From: Acinetobacter calcoaceticus ANC 3811
GTDB taxonomy: Bacteria > Pseudomonadota > Gammaproteobacteria > Pseudomonadales > Moraxellaceae
Direction of reading: 5' to 3'
Assembly: GCF_000399665.1 (NCBI RefSeq)
Contig: NZ_KB976986.1
Span: 3,280,733-3,344,732 of the forward strand
Length of the DNA stretch: 64,000 bases
Shown here: positions 53,873 to 64,000 of the stretch, one piece after another
How positions within the stretch are numbered: the stretch's first letter is position 1
Layout of the letters: each line of letters begins with the position of its first letter
The notes under the pieces: generated by a model
Database searches by the model: none
What the model was told of the DNA's origin: nothing
What the model saw: only the letters and a program-made list of their open reading frames with translations
Translations under genes and position numbers: made by a program

Positions 53873-53889
53873 TGATCAAGTGTGGTGCA
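53873..53889. promoter_or_regulatory. Predicted NtrC site 2 upstream of gltB
   Basis: TGATCAAGTGTGGTGCA matches the same dyad at eight of ten arm positions, including a complete TGGTGCA half. Its centre is 41 bases from that of site 1, about four helical turns. Confidence 0.5.
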
Positions 53890-53973
53890 TATTTGGTCAT
53901 TTATTAAAATGATAACCTGAATAAAACCGATCTATTTTTAATAAATATAAACACTTAAGCTTTGAAAATTATA

Positions 53974-53990
53974 TTGGCATAGTTTTTGCT
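53974..53990 (+). promoter_or_regulatory. Predicted sigma-54 promoter of gltBD
   Basis: TTGGCATAGTTTTTGCT keeps the GG and GC dinucleotides exactly ten bases apart and has a perfect TTGC -12 element; the -24 block TGGCATA differs from TGGCACG at two positions. Transcription would start near 54001, leaving a leader of about 270 bases. Confidence 0.6.
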
Positions 53991-54271
53991 TTATTCTTGT
54001 GCTTATTAATGTACTGCTAACTATTTTGGCGCTCTAAAGAGTGAAGTCTATGCAGAGTCGTGGGGTCGAGCTGCTTTAAAAGAGTGCGAAATAAGTCAAA
54101 ACATTTTTCTAGCAAAAACCAGTGTACGTAAAAATGGAACAGCGTATATTGGCTTATCAGCCCAAAATTTTTTTTGCGAAACATTGAGCTAACTATCGTC
54201 CATAGGCAATATCGCAGAAATAAGTTGTTTGTTTGACGCTCGAAAGAGCCTTATTGAAAGAAGGGTACGCT
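53991..54271 (+). other. Long gltB leader with a small hairpin
   Basis: No coding frame of note. GGCT-TATC-AGCC (54151-54162) followed by CAAAA and an eight- to nine-base T tract is shaped like a weak intrinsic terminator, about 110 bases before the gltB start. It could be an attenuator or simply AT-rich DNA. Confidence 0.4.
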
Positions 54272-57200
54272 ATGCACATGCCATCGCCTAATACTGTAGC
54301 TCCCGCTCAAGGTTTATATCAACCTGATGAGTTTAAGGATAACTGTGGTTTTGGACTGATTGCCCATATGAAGGGTGAATCAAGTCATCATCTTGTAGAA
54401 ACCGCGATTCACAGTTTAAGTTGCATGACGCACCGTGGTGGTATTGCCGCAGATGGCAAGACGGGAGATGGTTGCGGCTTATTATTGGCGATGCCAAAGC
54501 AATTTTTTCGTGATGAAGCAAAAAAACTGAGTGACATTACACTTAGCGAAGTTTTTGCTGTCGGTACTGTATTTTTAAATGTTGATCCGGCATTAGCGCA
54601 GCACTCTAAAAATATTTTAACTAAAGAAATTGAGGCTGATGGCTTACGCGTACTAGCTTGGCGTGTTGTCCCTACAAATAACGATGCACTAGGTGAAATT
54701 GCACTTCAATCTTTACCAGCTTTTGAACAGGTCATTGTGAACTGTCCAATGGGTGTAACGGAAGTTGAGTTTAACCGTAAACTATTTTTGGCACGTCGTC
54801 GTGCAGAACAACAATTACTAAATGATTCATCGTTCTATGTGAACACGCTTTGTTCGACAGTAATCAGCTATAAAGGCTTGATGATGCCAGCTGCGATTGC
54901 TGAGTTCTATACAGATTTAGCAGATGAGCGTTTAAAATCTCATATTGTGGTATTCCACCAACGTTTCTCGACTAACACGTTACCGCGTTGGCCCTTGGCT
55001 CAGCCTTTCCGTTACCTTGCGCATAATGGTGAAATTAACACTATTACAGCAAACCGTAACTGGGCATTGGCACGTACGCCTAAATTTGAAAATCCATTGT
55101 TGCCGGGCTTAACTGATCTTAATCCAATCGTGAACCGTACAGGTTCAGATTCTTCAAGCTTAGATAACATGCTGGAAATCTTGGTTGGTGGTGGTATGGA
55201 TTTATTCCGTGCATTGCGTATGCTCGTGCCACCAGCTTGGCAGAACGTTGAAACTTTAGATGCAGACTTACGTGCATTCTATGAGTTTAACTCTAAGCAT
55301 ATGGAAGCTTGGGATGGTCCAGCGGGCTTGGTTATTCAAGATGGTCGTCATGCGATTTGTATGCTTGACCGTAATGGTTTGCGTCCTGCACGTTGGGTCG
55401 TTACCAAAAATGATTACATTACCTTAGCATCTGAAATTGGTGTTTGGGGTTATGAGCCTGAAGATGTGGTTTCTAAAGGTCGTGTTGGACCAGGCCAAAT
55501 TTTGGTAGTTGATACTTTAACGGGCAAAGTACTTGATACAAAAGATGTAAATACACATCTTAAAAACATGCGTCCGTATCGTGAATGGTTGCGTGACCAT
55601 GCAATTCGCTTAAATGCCAACCCTGAACTTGAAGAACAATTAGTTGATAAGGGCTTAACTGGCGATGCTTTAAAAGCAGCTCAAAAAATGTTTATGGTGA
55701 CATTTGAAGAGCGCGACCAGTTGTTACGTCCTATTGCTGAAAGTGGTCAGGAAGCTGTTGGTTCTATGGGTGATGATACGCCAATGGCTGTATTGTCTCG
55801 TCAAGTACGCCATGTGACTGATTATTTCCGTCAACAATTTGCACAAGTAACGAACCCTCCAATTGATCCATTACGTGAATCGATTGTAATGTCGCTCGAA
55901 ACCTGTTTAGGTCGTGAGCAGAATGTATTTGAGCAAGGTCCAGAGCACGCAGATCGAATCATTATTTCGAGCCCTGTTCTGTCTAACTCAAAAATACAGC
56001 AAATCCGTAGTATTGATCGTGCAGGCTATGAGTCTGTTGACATCAACTTGAACTATGCCGAAGAAGAAGGTTTGCAAGCTGCGATTACTCGTATTTGTGA
56101 AGAAGCGGCTCAAGCGGTTCGTGATGGTAAAACTTTAATTGTTTTAACTGATAAAAATATTCGCCAAGGTTTCTTGCCTGCAAACGCAGCGCTTGCAACA
56201 GGTGCGGTACACCATTACCTCATTAAAACTGGTTTACGTACTGATGCGAACATCATGGTTGAAACTGGTTTTGCACGTGATCCGCACCAATTTGCGGTAT
56301 TGCTTGGTTTCGGTGCAACCGCTGTTTACCCGTACCTTGCATATGACGTGATTAATGATTTGATTGCTAAAGGTGAGCTTTTAGGTGATCCAATCCATGC
56401 TCAAGCGAACTTCCGTAAAGGTATTGAGAAAGGCTTATTAAAAGTTCTTTCAAAAATGGGTATCTCTACAGTTGCGTCGTATCGTGGCGGTCAGCTTTTC
56501 GAAGCAGTGGGTTTATCATCTGAAGTTGTAGATCAGTGCTTCTTGGGTGTCCCAAGTCGTATTCAGGGTGCAACATTTGCTGATCTTGAAAAAGACCAGA
56601 AAAAATTAGCTGCTACAGCATGGTCAAATCGCAAACCAATTGATCAAGGTGGTCTGCTTAAATTCGTATTTGATAAAGAGTATCACGCGTTCAACCCAGA
56701 TGTGATTAACTCATTACACAAAGCAGTTCGCTCTGGTAAATACGAACACTTTAAAGAATATGCTGAGCTGGTTAATAACCGTCCAGTGGCGACTATTCGT
56801 GACTTATTTAAGTTAAAAACAACGAATCCAATTCCAGTTGAGCAAGTTGAATCAGTTAAAGATATCTTGCCTCGTTTTGACTCGGCAGGGATGTCTTTGG
56901 GGGCTCTTTCTCCAGAAGCACATGAAGCGATTGCAATTGCGATGAATACAATTGGTGGTCGTTCAAACTCTGGTGAAGGTGGCGAAGATCCTGTTCGCTA
57001 CGGCACAATTCGTAACTCGAAAATCAAACAGATCGCATCTGGTCGTTTTGGTGTAACTCCTGCATACCTGACTTCTGCTGAAGTATTGCAAATTAAAGTT
57101 GCTCAAGGTGCAAAACCGGGTGAAGGCGGTCAGTTACCGGGCGGTAAAGTAAATGGTTTAATTGCACGTTTACGTTACTCAGTGCCAGGTGTAACACTGA

Positions 57201-58753
57201 TTTCACCTCCACCGCACCACGATATTTACTCAATTGAAGATTTGTCTCAGTTAATTTTTGACTTGAAACAAGTTAACCCACAAGCAATGGTTTCGGTAAA
57301 ACTGGTATCTGAGCCGGGTGTAGGAACAATTGCTGCTGGTGTTGCCAAGGCATATGCAGACTTCATTACCATTTCTGGTTATGACGGTGGTACTGCTGCA
57401 TCTCCACTTTCATCAATCCACCATGCGGGTTCTCCATGGGAATTAGGTCTAAGTGAGGCGCATCAAGCACTACGCGTTAATGACTTACGTGGCAAAGTAC
57501 GCGTACAAACAGATGGTGGTTTAAAAACTGGTCTTGATGTGATCAAAGCAGCAATTTTAGGTGCTGAGAGCTTTGGTTTCGGTTCAACACCAATGATTGC
57601 GTTAGGTTGTAAATATCTACGTATTTGCCACTTAAACAACTGTGCGACTGGTGTTGCAACTCAACAAGATCACTTACGTCAAGAGCACTATATTGGCGAG
57701 CCAGAAATGCTCATCAATTTCTTCCACTTTATCGCGGAAGAAACGCGTGAGTGGTTGGCAGCACTAGGTGTTTCTTCATTGAAAGACTTAATCGGTCGTG
57801 TTGATTTACTCGAAGTATTGCCGGGTGAAACTGAAAAACATGCTCATCTTGATTTAAGTCCATTGTTAACTTCTCATCCATCTGCTGACGGTAAAGCGCA
57901 GTATTGTGAAGTACAAGGAAATGCGCCATTTGATAAAGGTGTGTTAGCTGAGAAAATGGTTGCTGAAATGCTTCCTGCAATTGAATCAAGTGCAGGTGGT
58001 CAGTACAACTTTACTGTTGTGAACTGTGACCGTTCGATTGGTGCTCGTGTGTCAGGTGAAATTGCTCGTCGCTATGGCAACTTAGGCATGGAAGTGCATC
58101 CAGTTGTGATGAACTTAACGGGTACAGCGGGTCAGTCACTTGGTGTATGGAACGCTGGTGGTTTACACATCCGTCTTGAAGGTGATGCTAATGACTATGT
58201 GGGTAAAGGTATGGCAGGTGGTCGTATCTCAATCTTCCCACCAAAAGGTTCACCTTTCCAAACTCAAAATACAGCAATTATTGGTAATACCTGTTTGTAT
58301 GGTGCAACTGGCGGTAAGCTTTTTGCAGCGGGTACAGCGGGTGAGCGTTTTGCAGTTCGTAACTCGGGTGCATTCGCTGTAATTGAAGGTGCTGGCGATC
58401 ACTGCTGTGAATATATGACAGGTGGTGTTGTGACTGTACTTGGTAAAGTAGGCCATAACTTTGGCGCGGGCATGACCGGTGGTTTTGCTTATGTACTTGA
58501 CCTTGATAATGATTTCGTAGATTACTACAACCACGAATTGATTGATTTAAATCGTATTTCAACAGAATCTATGGAAGATCATAAAGAGTTCTTGTTGCGT
58601 ATTATCGATGAGCATATTAAAGAAACAGGTAGTGCCTGGGCTTATAAAATCCGCAATGAGTTCGATTTCTACAGCCGTAAATTCTGGCTTGTGAAACCAA
58701 AGGCTGCTAATTTGCTAACGCTTTTGAAAACAACACAAGCTGATCCACAATAA
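54272..58753 (+). CDS. gltB: Glutamate synthase large subunit GltB
   Basis: The 1493-residue NADPH-dependent glutamate synthase alpha subunit. It transfers the amide of glutamine to 2-oxoglutarate. The class II glutaminase nucleophile is Cys25 in DNCGFGLI, so about 24 residues are a propeptide. The FMN domain contains [13 protein letters not shown] and [14 protein letters not shown], the 3Fe-4S cysteines lie in [15 protein letters not shown], and the C-terminal GXGXG beta-helix is rich in Gly ([20 protein letters not shown]). ATG 54272 has AAGAAGG upstream; the frame extends to a TTG at 54233 without support. First gene of gltBD. Confidence 0.97.
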   Translation: MHMPSPNTVAPAQGLYQPDEFKDNCGFGLIAHMKGESSHHLVETAIHSLSCMTHRGGIAADGKTGDGCGLLLAMPKQFFRDEAKKLSDITLSEVFAVGTVFLNVDPALAQHSKNILTKEIEADGLRVLAWRVVPTNNDALGEIALQSLPAFEQVIVNCPMGVTEVEFNRKLFLARRRAEQQLLNDSSFYVNTLCSTVISYKGLMMPAAIAEFYTDLADERLKSHIVVFHQRFSTNTLPRWPLAQPFRYLAHNGEINTITANRNWALARTPKFENPLLPGLTDLNPIVNRTGSDSSSLDNMLEILVGGGMDLFRALRMLVPPAWQNVETLDADLRAFYEFNSKHMEAWDGPAGLVIQDGRHAICMLDRNGLRPARWVVTKNDYITLASEIGVWGYEPEDVVSKGRVGPGQILVVDTLTGKVLDTKDVNTHLKNMRPYREWLRDHAIRLNANPELEEQLVDKGLTGDALKAAQKMFMVTFEERDQLLRPIAESGQEAVGSMGDDTPMAVLSRQVRHVTDYFRQQFAQVTNPPIDPLRESIVMSLETCLGREQNVFEQGPEHADRIIISSPVLSNSKIQQIRSIDRAGYESVDINLNYAEEEGLQAAITRICEEAAQAVRDGKTLIVLTDKNIRQGFLPANAALATGAVHHYLIKTGLRTDANIMVETGFARDPHQFAVLLGFGATAVYPYLAYDVINDLIAKGELLGDPIHAQANFRKGIEKGLLKVLSKMGISTVASYRGGQLFEAVGLSSEVVDQCFLGVPSRIQGATFADLEKDQKKLAATAWSNRKPIDQGGLLKFVFDKEYHAFNPDVINSLHKAVRSGKYEHFKEYAELVNNRPVATIRDLFKLKTTNPIPVEQVESVKDILPRFDSAGMSLGALSPEAHEAIAIAMNTIGGRSNSGEGGEDPVRYGTIRNSKIKQIASGRFGVTPAYLTSAEVLQIKVAQGAKPGEGGQLPGGKVNGLIARLRYSVPGVTLISPPPHHDIYSIEDLSQLIFDLKQVNPQAMVSVKLVSEPGVGTIAAGVAKAYADFITISGYDGGTAASPLSSIHHAGSPWELGLSEAHQALRVNDLRGKVRVQTDGGLKTGLDVIKAAILGAESFGFGSTPMIALGCKYLRICHLNNCATGVATQQDHLRQEHYIGEPEMLINFFHFIAEETREWLAALGVSSLKDLIGRVDLLEVLPGETEKHAHLDLSPLLTSHPSADGKAQYCEVQGNAPFDKGVLAEKMVAEMLPAIESSAGGQYNFTVVNCDRSIGARVSGEIARRYGNLGMEVHPVVMNLTGTAGQSLGVWNAGGLHIRLEGDANDYVGKGMAGGRISIFPPKGSPFQTQNTAIIGNTCLYGATGGKLFAAGTAGERFAVRNSGAFAVIEGAGDHCCEYMTGGVVTVLGKVGHNFGAGMTGGFAYVLDLDNDFVDYYNHELIDLNRISTESMEDHKEFLLRIIDEHIKETGSAWAYKIRNEFDFYSRKFWLVKPKAANLLTLLKTTQADPQ

Positions 58754-58772
58754 TTCCACGACTGCAACGACA

Positions 58773-60244
<1,472 letters not shown>

Positions 60245-60267
60245 TAAATTAATGTGTTAAAACACTC

Positions 60268-60297
60268 AAGAAAGCCTACTTCAAGTAGGCTTTTTTA
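60268..60297 (+). terminator. Terminator of gltBD
   Basis: AAAGCCTACT-TCA-AGTAGGCTTT followed by TTT; it begins about 25 bases past the gltD stop codon. Confidence 0.92.
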
Positions 60298-60417
60298 TTG
60301 TCTACCATTAGTCACTTTGATGTTTTTGGCAAATATAATAAGCTTTTTTGCCCTTTTTAGCTTTTTAAGCTCGCGACATACTCAAAACTTCCTTCTTCAA
60401 TACAATAGGTGTTGAGT

Positions 60418-61305
60418 ATGAACATCGCAGATATGACGGCAGAAAAATCATATTTAAATCGTCGAAAAGCGTTGGGTATTACAGTGCGTCGTCTTGAATT
60501 TAATCCAAAGGCGATCAAGCGGCACTATTTTGCAAATTCACCCCTCATGTCTCATTTTTTAACTGCACTTTCATCAACGTTTCCGGTGGGTGAGCAATTT
60601 TTTGTAAATAGCGTACGTAATGTGCGTGATAAAGTCTCAGACCCTCAACTACAAGCACAAATTGCAGCTTTTATTGGACAAGAGGCTATGCACTCCAAAG
60701 CACATAGTGAGTTTAATGAAGCTTGGCGACGTGATGATTATAATTTGGACAGTTTTCAAAACTGGTTAAATGAGCGTGATAAATATTTAAGAACGATTCC
60801 ACCTAAACTTCAATTGGCTCTTACCTGTGCTTTTGAGCATTTTACAGCTCTACTTGGAGCATATGTTTTACAGCATCCAGAGTTATTAAAAACCTTAGAT
60901 CAAGATGCATTAAAACTTTGGGTATGGCATGCGATTGAAGAAATTGAGCATCGTTCAGTCGCATTCGATGTCTATCAGCATATATATGGAGATGACCGTA
61001 TCCGCCGTTTACTCATGCGTAGTGTCACTACTGGGTTTGCGAGTCTCGCTTTTTATGGGACAACTCGTTTATTTTGGCAAGATAAATGGAATAGCCTACC
61101 TAAAATTGGAGGCAATTTATTTGGCTCATATTTGCTGATTAAGATGCTTGTCCAATTAATGCCTGAATACTTCGCATATTACAAGAAAGATTTTCATCCG
61201 AGTCAAAAGGATTACGACAGAATGGTCGATTACTGGAAAAGCTCTTTAGCTGAAGACTATCAAATGGCAAGTTTTCAACAAGAAAAAGATCAAAGATTAA
61301 GTTAA
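60418..61305 (+). CDS. Predicted metal-dependent hydrolase (PF10118-like)
   Basis: 295 residues, resembling the uncharacterised 'predicted metal-dependent hydrolase' family. Conserved acidic/His clusters are visible: GQEAMHSKAHSEF (about 88-100), FEHFTALLG (about 143-151) and WHAIEEIEHRSVAFDVY (about 172-188). These E...ExxH spacings look like a ferritin-type di-iron four-helix bundle. There is a hydrophobic stretch late (about 200-215 and 230-250) but no signal peptide. I choose ATG 60418, with TAGGTG six bases before it, over GTG 60409. It is monocistronic with a terminator behind. Enzymatic activity is unknown. Confidence 0.78.
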   Translation: MNIADMTAEKSYLNRRKALGITVRRLEFNPKAIKRHYFANSPLMSHFLTALSSTFPVGEQFFVNSVRNVRDKVSDPQLQAQIAAFIGQEAMHSKAHSEFNEAWRRDDYNLDSFQNWLNERDKYLRTIPPKLQLALTCAFEHFTALLGAYVLQHPELLKTLDQDALKLWVWHAIEEIEHRSVAFDVYQHIYGDDRIRRLLMRSVTTGFASLAFYGTTRLFWQDKWNSLPKIGGNLFGSYLLIKMLVQLMPEYFAYYKKDFHPSQKDYDRMVDYWKSSLAEDYQMASFQQEKDQRLS

Positions 61306-61310
61306 TTGAT

Positions 61311-61336
61311 AACCGGATTTAAAAATCCGGTTTTTT
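61311..61336 (+). terminator. Terminator of the metal-dependent hydrolase gene
   Basis: AACCGGATTT and AAATCCGGTT around an AA core, followed by TTTT; it begins six bases past the stop. Confidence 0.85.
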
Positions 61337-61436
61337 AAAAATCAATAAAATAAAAGCAACACAATAATGCCAAATTCATCATACAATCGGATAAAGAGGT
61401 CAAAAATATAAAGAAAAACTTGAGGATAATGTGACG

Positions 61437-62027
61437 ATGAAAACATTGAAACAATTTGCAATCGCAACGACACTTGCCAGTACCTTACTGTTTTCGGGAT
61501 GTGGCTATAACACTCTGCAAGTAAAAGATGAGGCTGTGACAGCAGCGTGGTCTGAAGTACAAAACCAATATCAACGTCGTTCAGATTTGGTGCCAAACCT
61601 TGTCAATGTGGTAAAAGGTTATGCTAAACATGAAGAGCAAGTATTAACAGAAGTAACACAAGCACGCTCGAATGTTGCAGGTTTAAAAGTTGATAAAGAA
61701 GTTCTTGAAGATCCAGCTTTACTTGAAAAATATCAACAGGCTCAAAGTCAATTAACAGGTGCATTATCTCGACTGATTGCTGTGTCTGAAAACTACCCAG
61801 ATTTGAAGGCCAACACTCAATTCCAAGAATTACAAGTTCAGCTTGAGGGTACAGAAAACCGTATTGCAGTTGCCCGTAATCGTTATATTACAACGGTACA
61901 AGACTATAACTCGTATGTACGCCAGTTCCCGCAAGCAGTGACTGCAAAAGTAATTGGCATGCATCCAAAAGCCAATTTCTCAGCAGAAGCTTCTGCACAA
62001 CAGGCTCCAAAAGTTTCTTTTGATTAA
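61437..62027 (+). CDS. LemA-family lipoprotein
   Basis: 196 residues. A lipoprotein signal ends in FSGC (Cys near 22), followed by the LemA core: a first helix AAWSEVQNQYQRRSDLVPNLVNVVKGYAKHE, seen here as QRRSDLVPNLVNVVKGYA, and later NRIAVARNRYITTVQDYN. LemA proteins are envelope-associated and often sit next to TPM-domain proteins, as here; their molecular role is unclear. The start is ATG 61437 or GTG 61431; the AGGA at 61423 fits either. It is followed by two TPM genes, the first 24 bases later, which makes a three-gene operon. Confidence 0.92.
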   Translation: MKTLKQFAIATTLASTLLFSGCGYNTLQVKDEAVTAAWSEVQNQYQRRSDLVPNLVNVVKGYAKHEEQVLTEVTQARSNVAGLKVDKEVLEDPALLEKYQQAQSQLTGALSRLIAVSENYPDLKANTQFQELQVQLEGTENRIAVARNRYITTVQDYNSYVRQFPQAVTAKVIGMHPKANFSAEASAQQAPKVSFD

Positions 62028-62051
62028 TTTAATAAATCAAAGGAGGGCCGT

Positions 62052-63134
62052 ATGAGAAATATTATATTGCTTCAGTCTAAGCAAATTAAGGTCTTTATTA
62101 CGACCTTAATTTTGCTCTGTTGTGGTGTTCTTTTTCAGAATACGGCATGGAGTGAAAGTAATATTGCAACTGCTACTGATGAGACTGACACAATAGTATC
62201 GGGCAAAATTATTCAAAAGCAGCAAAATCAAGCTACGCTGTCTAAATCGGGGGAACAACCAGCTTCGAGTGTTGCTGCTTCGCCTAAAGTCTCTAATGAT
62301 ATGGCAGATGGTGAGTCAATTCGTGGTTTGCCAACTTTAAACCAACCTGTTATTGATCAAGCCAATATCCTAAGCGAGACAGAAAAGCAGCAGCTCAACC
62401 AAAAAATTCTAAGTTTATACCAACAAGGCAAAGCGCAAATTGGTATCGTTATTGTTCCAACGACGGGCCAAGAAGATATTTTTGATTATGCATTACGAGT
62501 GGGCGAGCAGTGGCAATTAGGCTCAGCTAAACGTGACAATGGATTACTCATTGCGGTAGCGGTAAATGATCGCCGTATACAAATTTTAACTGGATATGGT
62601 TTAGAAGGCGTGTTGCCTGATATTGTCGCAAGTCGGATTATTCGAAATCAAATTACACCTTATTTTAAACAAGCCCAATATGCACAGGGTTTAAATGCGG
62701 GTCTTGATGAAATTGGAAGGATTTTAAATCTTGATCCAGAAGTTGCTCAGCAAGCTGCTCAAGATTTAAAAGAAAGACAACACCAAGCCGCAGAAGAGCA
62801 ACAGGCCAAACAAACAACGCTGACAATGGCTCTATTTATTCTTGTTGCTGGAATTGTGGGTTCATTTATTGTAGGGCGACCTCTTAGTGCTTCTACTGCT
62901 GGTGTTGCTGCCGCCGTAGCAGGTTTTGTAAATGGCGCAGGTCTAGTGACTAGTTTATTACTTGGTGTTGGAATCTTCTTTTTACTCATTACTTCTATTG
63001 CCCAACTTATTTTACAGGCCATTCTAAGTGGTTCTGGAGGCGGTGGACGTGGAGGAGGCTTCGGCGGTGGTGGCGGAGGCTATGGCGGTGGTGGAGGTCG
63101 TTTTGGCGGTGGAGGTGCTTCAGGCTCATGGTAA
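62052..63134 (+). CDS. TPM-domain membrane protein (YgcG-like)
   Basis: 360 residues. A signal/TM segment (about 11-32) precedes a disordered linker and the TPM domain (about 98-225: VIDQANILSETEKQQLNQKI, IGIVIVPTTGQ, DNGLLIAVAVNDRRIQILTGYGLEGVLPD). Then come a charged linker, two TM segments (about 257-275 and 295-325) and a Gly-rich tail of about 30 residues ending GGGGASGSW. A perfect AAGGAGG precedes the ATG. TPM proteins are linked to LemA in many genomes, but their function is not established. It overlaps the next gene by seven bases. Confidence 0.9.
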   Translation: MRNIILLQSKQIKVFITTLILLCCGVLFQNTAWSESNIATATDETDTIVSGKIIQKQQNQATLSKSGEQPASSVAASPKVSNDMADGESIRGLPTLNQPVIDQANILSETEKQQLNQKILSLYQQGKAQIGIVIVPTTGQEDIFDYALRVGEQWQLGSAKRDNGLLIAVAVNDRRIQILTGYGLEGVLPDIVASRIIRNQITPYFKQAQYAQGLNAGLDEIGRILNLDPEVAQQAAQDLKERQHQAAEEQQAKQTTLTMALFILVAGIVGSFIVGRPLSASTAGVAAAVAGFVNGAGLVTSLLLGVGIFFLLITSIAQLILQAILSGSGGGGRGGGFGGGGGGYGGGGGRFGGGGASGSW

Positions 63135-63688
63135 CAACATCAGAAACAACACAAATTATTACTCAGCCAAAAATTGAGGAATCTGTAGAGCCAAGCTTAA
63201 AACGTTGGTTTAAACATTTATGTTATTTTCCGGCCAGTAGTCGTTATTTTTCAAAACAAGATAAGCAAATTATTGCCGATGCTGTACAGCAAGCAGAACA
63301 TGGACATGTTGGCGAAATACAGGTGGTAATTGAAGGCCATATTCCATGTTCACAAGCCTATAGACAAAACACACGTTTACGAGCACAGCAGTTATTTGCA
63401 GAATTAGGCGTTTGGGATACTGCATTAAATAGCGGCGTATTGTTATACCTAAATTTATGTGAACGTACTGTAGAAGTTATATTTGACCGCGGTATTAGAA
63501 ATGGGACTACTGATCAGATCTGGCAACAGATTTGTGAGTCTATCGTTCAACAGCTTAAACAAAAACAATATCAACAAGCTGTAGTGATTGGTGTACAGCA
63601 AATTGGAGAGGTGATGTCACGTTTTTATGATGAAAACATGCCAGATCAATCCAATGAATTGGGAAATGCTCCAATTATTATAAATTAA
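63128..63688 (+). CDS. Second TPM-domain protein (soluble form)
   Basis: 186 residues without signal or TM segment. The TPM-like core is degenerate but visible: QIIADAVQQAEHGHVGEIQVVIEGHIP, LFAELGVWDTALNSGVLLYLNLCERTVEVIFDRGI, shortened here to GEIQVVIEGHIP and NSGVLLYLNLCERTVEVI. It resembles the paired short TPM proteins found downstream of YgcG-like ones. Translation is coupled by a seven-base overlap. Position in a lemA-TPM-TPM operon suggests a joint envelope function, details unknown. Confidence 0.85.
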   Translation: MVTTSETTQIITQPKIEESVEPSLKRWFKHLCYFPASSRYFSKQDKQIIADAVQQAEHGHVGEIQVVIEGHIPCSQAYRQNTRLRAQQLFAELGVWDTALNSGVLLYLNLCERTVEVIFDRGIRNGTTDQIWQQICESIVQQLKQKQYQQAVVIGVQQIGEVMSRFYDENMPDQSNELGNAPIIIN

Positions 63689-63746
63689 GTTATTTTCTAG
63701 AAGTTCTATATCTCATAATTTTTAAGTTTTTATTTCTTAAGGTAGC

Positions 63747-63761
63747 TGACAAAAAATGTCA
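63747..63761. promoter_or_regulatory. Dyad activator site 1 upstream of the right-edge sigma-54 promoter
   Basis: TGACA-AAAAA-TGTCA, perfect five-base arms. It is one of two such dyads; the half-site TGTC resembles the PilR half-site known in Pseudomonas. Centre at about -230 from the predicted start. Confidence 0.55.
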
Positions 63762-63867
63762 CCTATTTATTTATTTTTAAAGAGAATTTGTTCACAAAAG
63801 CAAATAAAAAGTTTGATGGATTTTATTTACTTTTTTTTATGTGTGATGTGTTGTAGTAAAAGTTATA

Positions 63868-63882
63868 TGACGTTTTTTGTCA
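63868..63882. promoter_or_regulatory. Dyad activator site 2 upstream of the right-edge sigma-54 promoter
   Basis: TGACG-TTTTT-TGTCA, the same dyad with one arm mismatch, centred at about -109, the usual enhancer distance for sigma-54 activators. Confidence 0.55.
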
Positions 63883-63902
63883 GTTATTTACAGTGATTTT
63901 AT

Positions 63903-63915
63903 ATTCAATAAATTG
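63903..63915 (+). promoter_or_regulatory. Possible IHF site
   Basis: ATTCAATAAATTG differs from WATCAANNNNTTR at one position and lies between the activator dyads and the sigma-54 element, where IHF usually bends DNA. The surroundings are AT-rich, so chance matches are likely. Confidence 0.35.
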
Positions 63916-63956
63916 AAAAATTAATATAAGTTTTTGTTTTATAAATAAAATAAAAG

Positions 63957-63973
63957 TTGGCACGAATGCTGCT
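63957..63973 (+). promoter_or_regulatory. Sigma-54 promoter at the right edge
   Basis: TTGGCACGAATGCTGCT: a perfect TGGCACG block, four bases, then CTGC, with GG and GC ten bases apart. Only one position departs from TGGCACG-N4-TTGC. The start would be near 63984 and the gene lies outside the window. Confidence 0.75.
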
Positions 63974-64000
63974 ATATAGTTGAGAGCTGAAAAAGCTTAT

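Larger units (their letters stand above)
63689..64000. other. AT-rich non-coding region after the TPM operon
   Basis: 312 bases with no convincing coding frame. It contains the two dyads, the IHF-like site and the sigma-54 element listed separately. I see no hairpin terminator for the lemA-TPM-TPM operon within it. Confidence 0.7.

Noticed and set aside
58250..58562. Overlapping antisense frames at the end of gltB
   Set aside because: They mirror the Gly-rich repeat region of GltB and have Cys/His-rich, low-complexity translations typical of shadow frames.
62052..63134. Gly-rich low-complexity tail of the TPM protein as a frameshift or misread frame
   Set aside because: The frame is continuous, ends at a normal stop and Gly-rich tails are common in YgcG-like TPM proteins.

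Overview
The window reads as a chromosomal segment of an Acinetobacter, most likely of the A. baumannii/calcoaceticus group. The basis is moderate-to-low GC, gene content, and proteins whose sequence I recognise from this genus, such as the Acr1-type fatty acyl-CoA reductase, the SulP-carbonic anhydrase fusion and the split division/cell-wall cluster. It is almost entirely core genome. I see no insertion sequence, prophage, integron or CRISPR array. No wholly new multi-gene system stands out. The least explained items are regulatory DNA and a few uncharacterised genes.

Layout. 1-870: end of a histidine operon (hisB, partial hisH). 972-2342: two GNAT acetyltransferases flanking two identical tRNA-Phe genes. 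2472-6417: an acetate/succinate CoA-transferase, then ompR-envZ. 7086-11922: tex and a SulP transporter fused to a beta-carbonic anhydrase. 11990-16389: acr1, metY and ettA. 16569-17954: two lipoproteins of unknown function, the first bracketed by duplicated terminators. 18106-25408: a czcI-czcC-czcB-czcA-czcD heavy-metal efflux operon. 25427-28388: uncharacterised genes and three tandem tRNA-Glu genes. 28507-32215: an amino-acid permease, tRNA-Glu, tRNA-Ala, gltX and a small secreted protein. 32615-35020: an orphan sulfate-binding protein, then a TetR regulator divergent from a flavodoxin-like quinone reductase with two matching operators between them.

35278-42408 is the first half of the dcw cluster (rsmH-ftsL-ftsI-murE-murF-mraY), which stops after mraY and is followed by rlmA. 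Next come mrcA (PBP1a, minus strand) and the divergent pilMNOPQ-aroK-aroB-SPOR-protein series, an arrangement common in gammaproteobacteria. gltB-gltD (glutamate synthase) follow, then a predicted ferritin-like metal-dependent hydrolase, a LemA lipoprotein and two TPM-domain proteins. The window ends in an untranslated AT-rich promoter region.

Regulatory reading. Two regions carry a sigma-54 (RpoN) -24/-12 element with dyad activator sites at enhancer distance. Upstream of gltB there are two NtrC-like TGCAC-N7-GTGCA sites (one perfect, one 8/10) at about -161 and -120. At the right edge there are two TGACr-N5-TGTCA dyads and an IHF-like site before a near-consensus TGGCACG-N4-CTGC element, which probably drives a gene just outside the window (type IV pilin is a reasonable guess). 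These two regions, the TetR operator pair and an 11-bp inverted repeat over the tRNA-Ala/tRNA-Glu promoter are the most worthwhile leads. All sites were found by eye and none has been tested by search or experiment.
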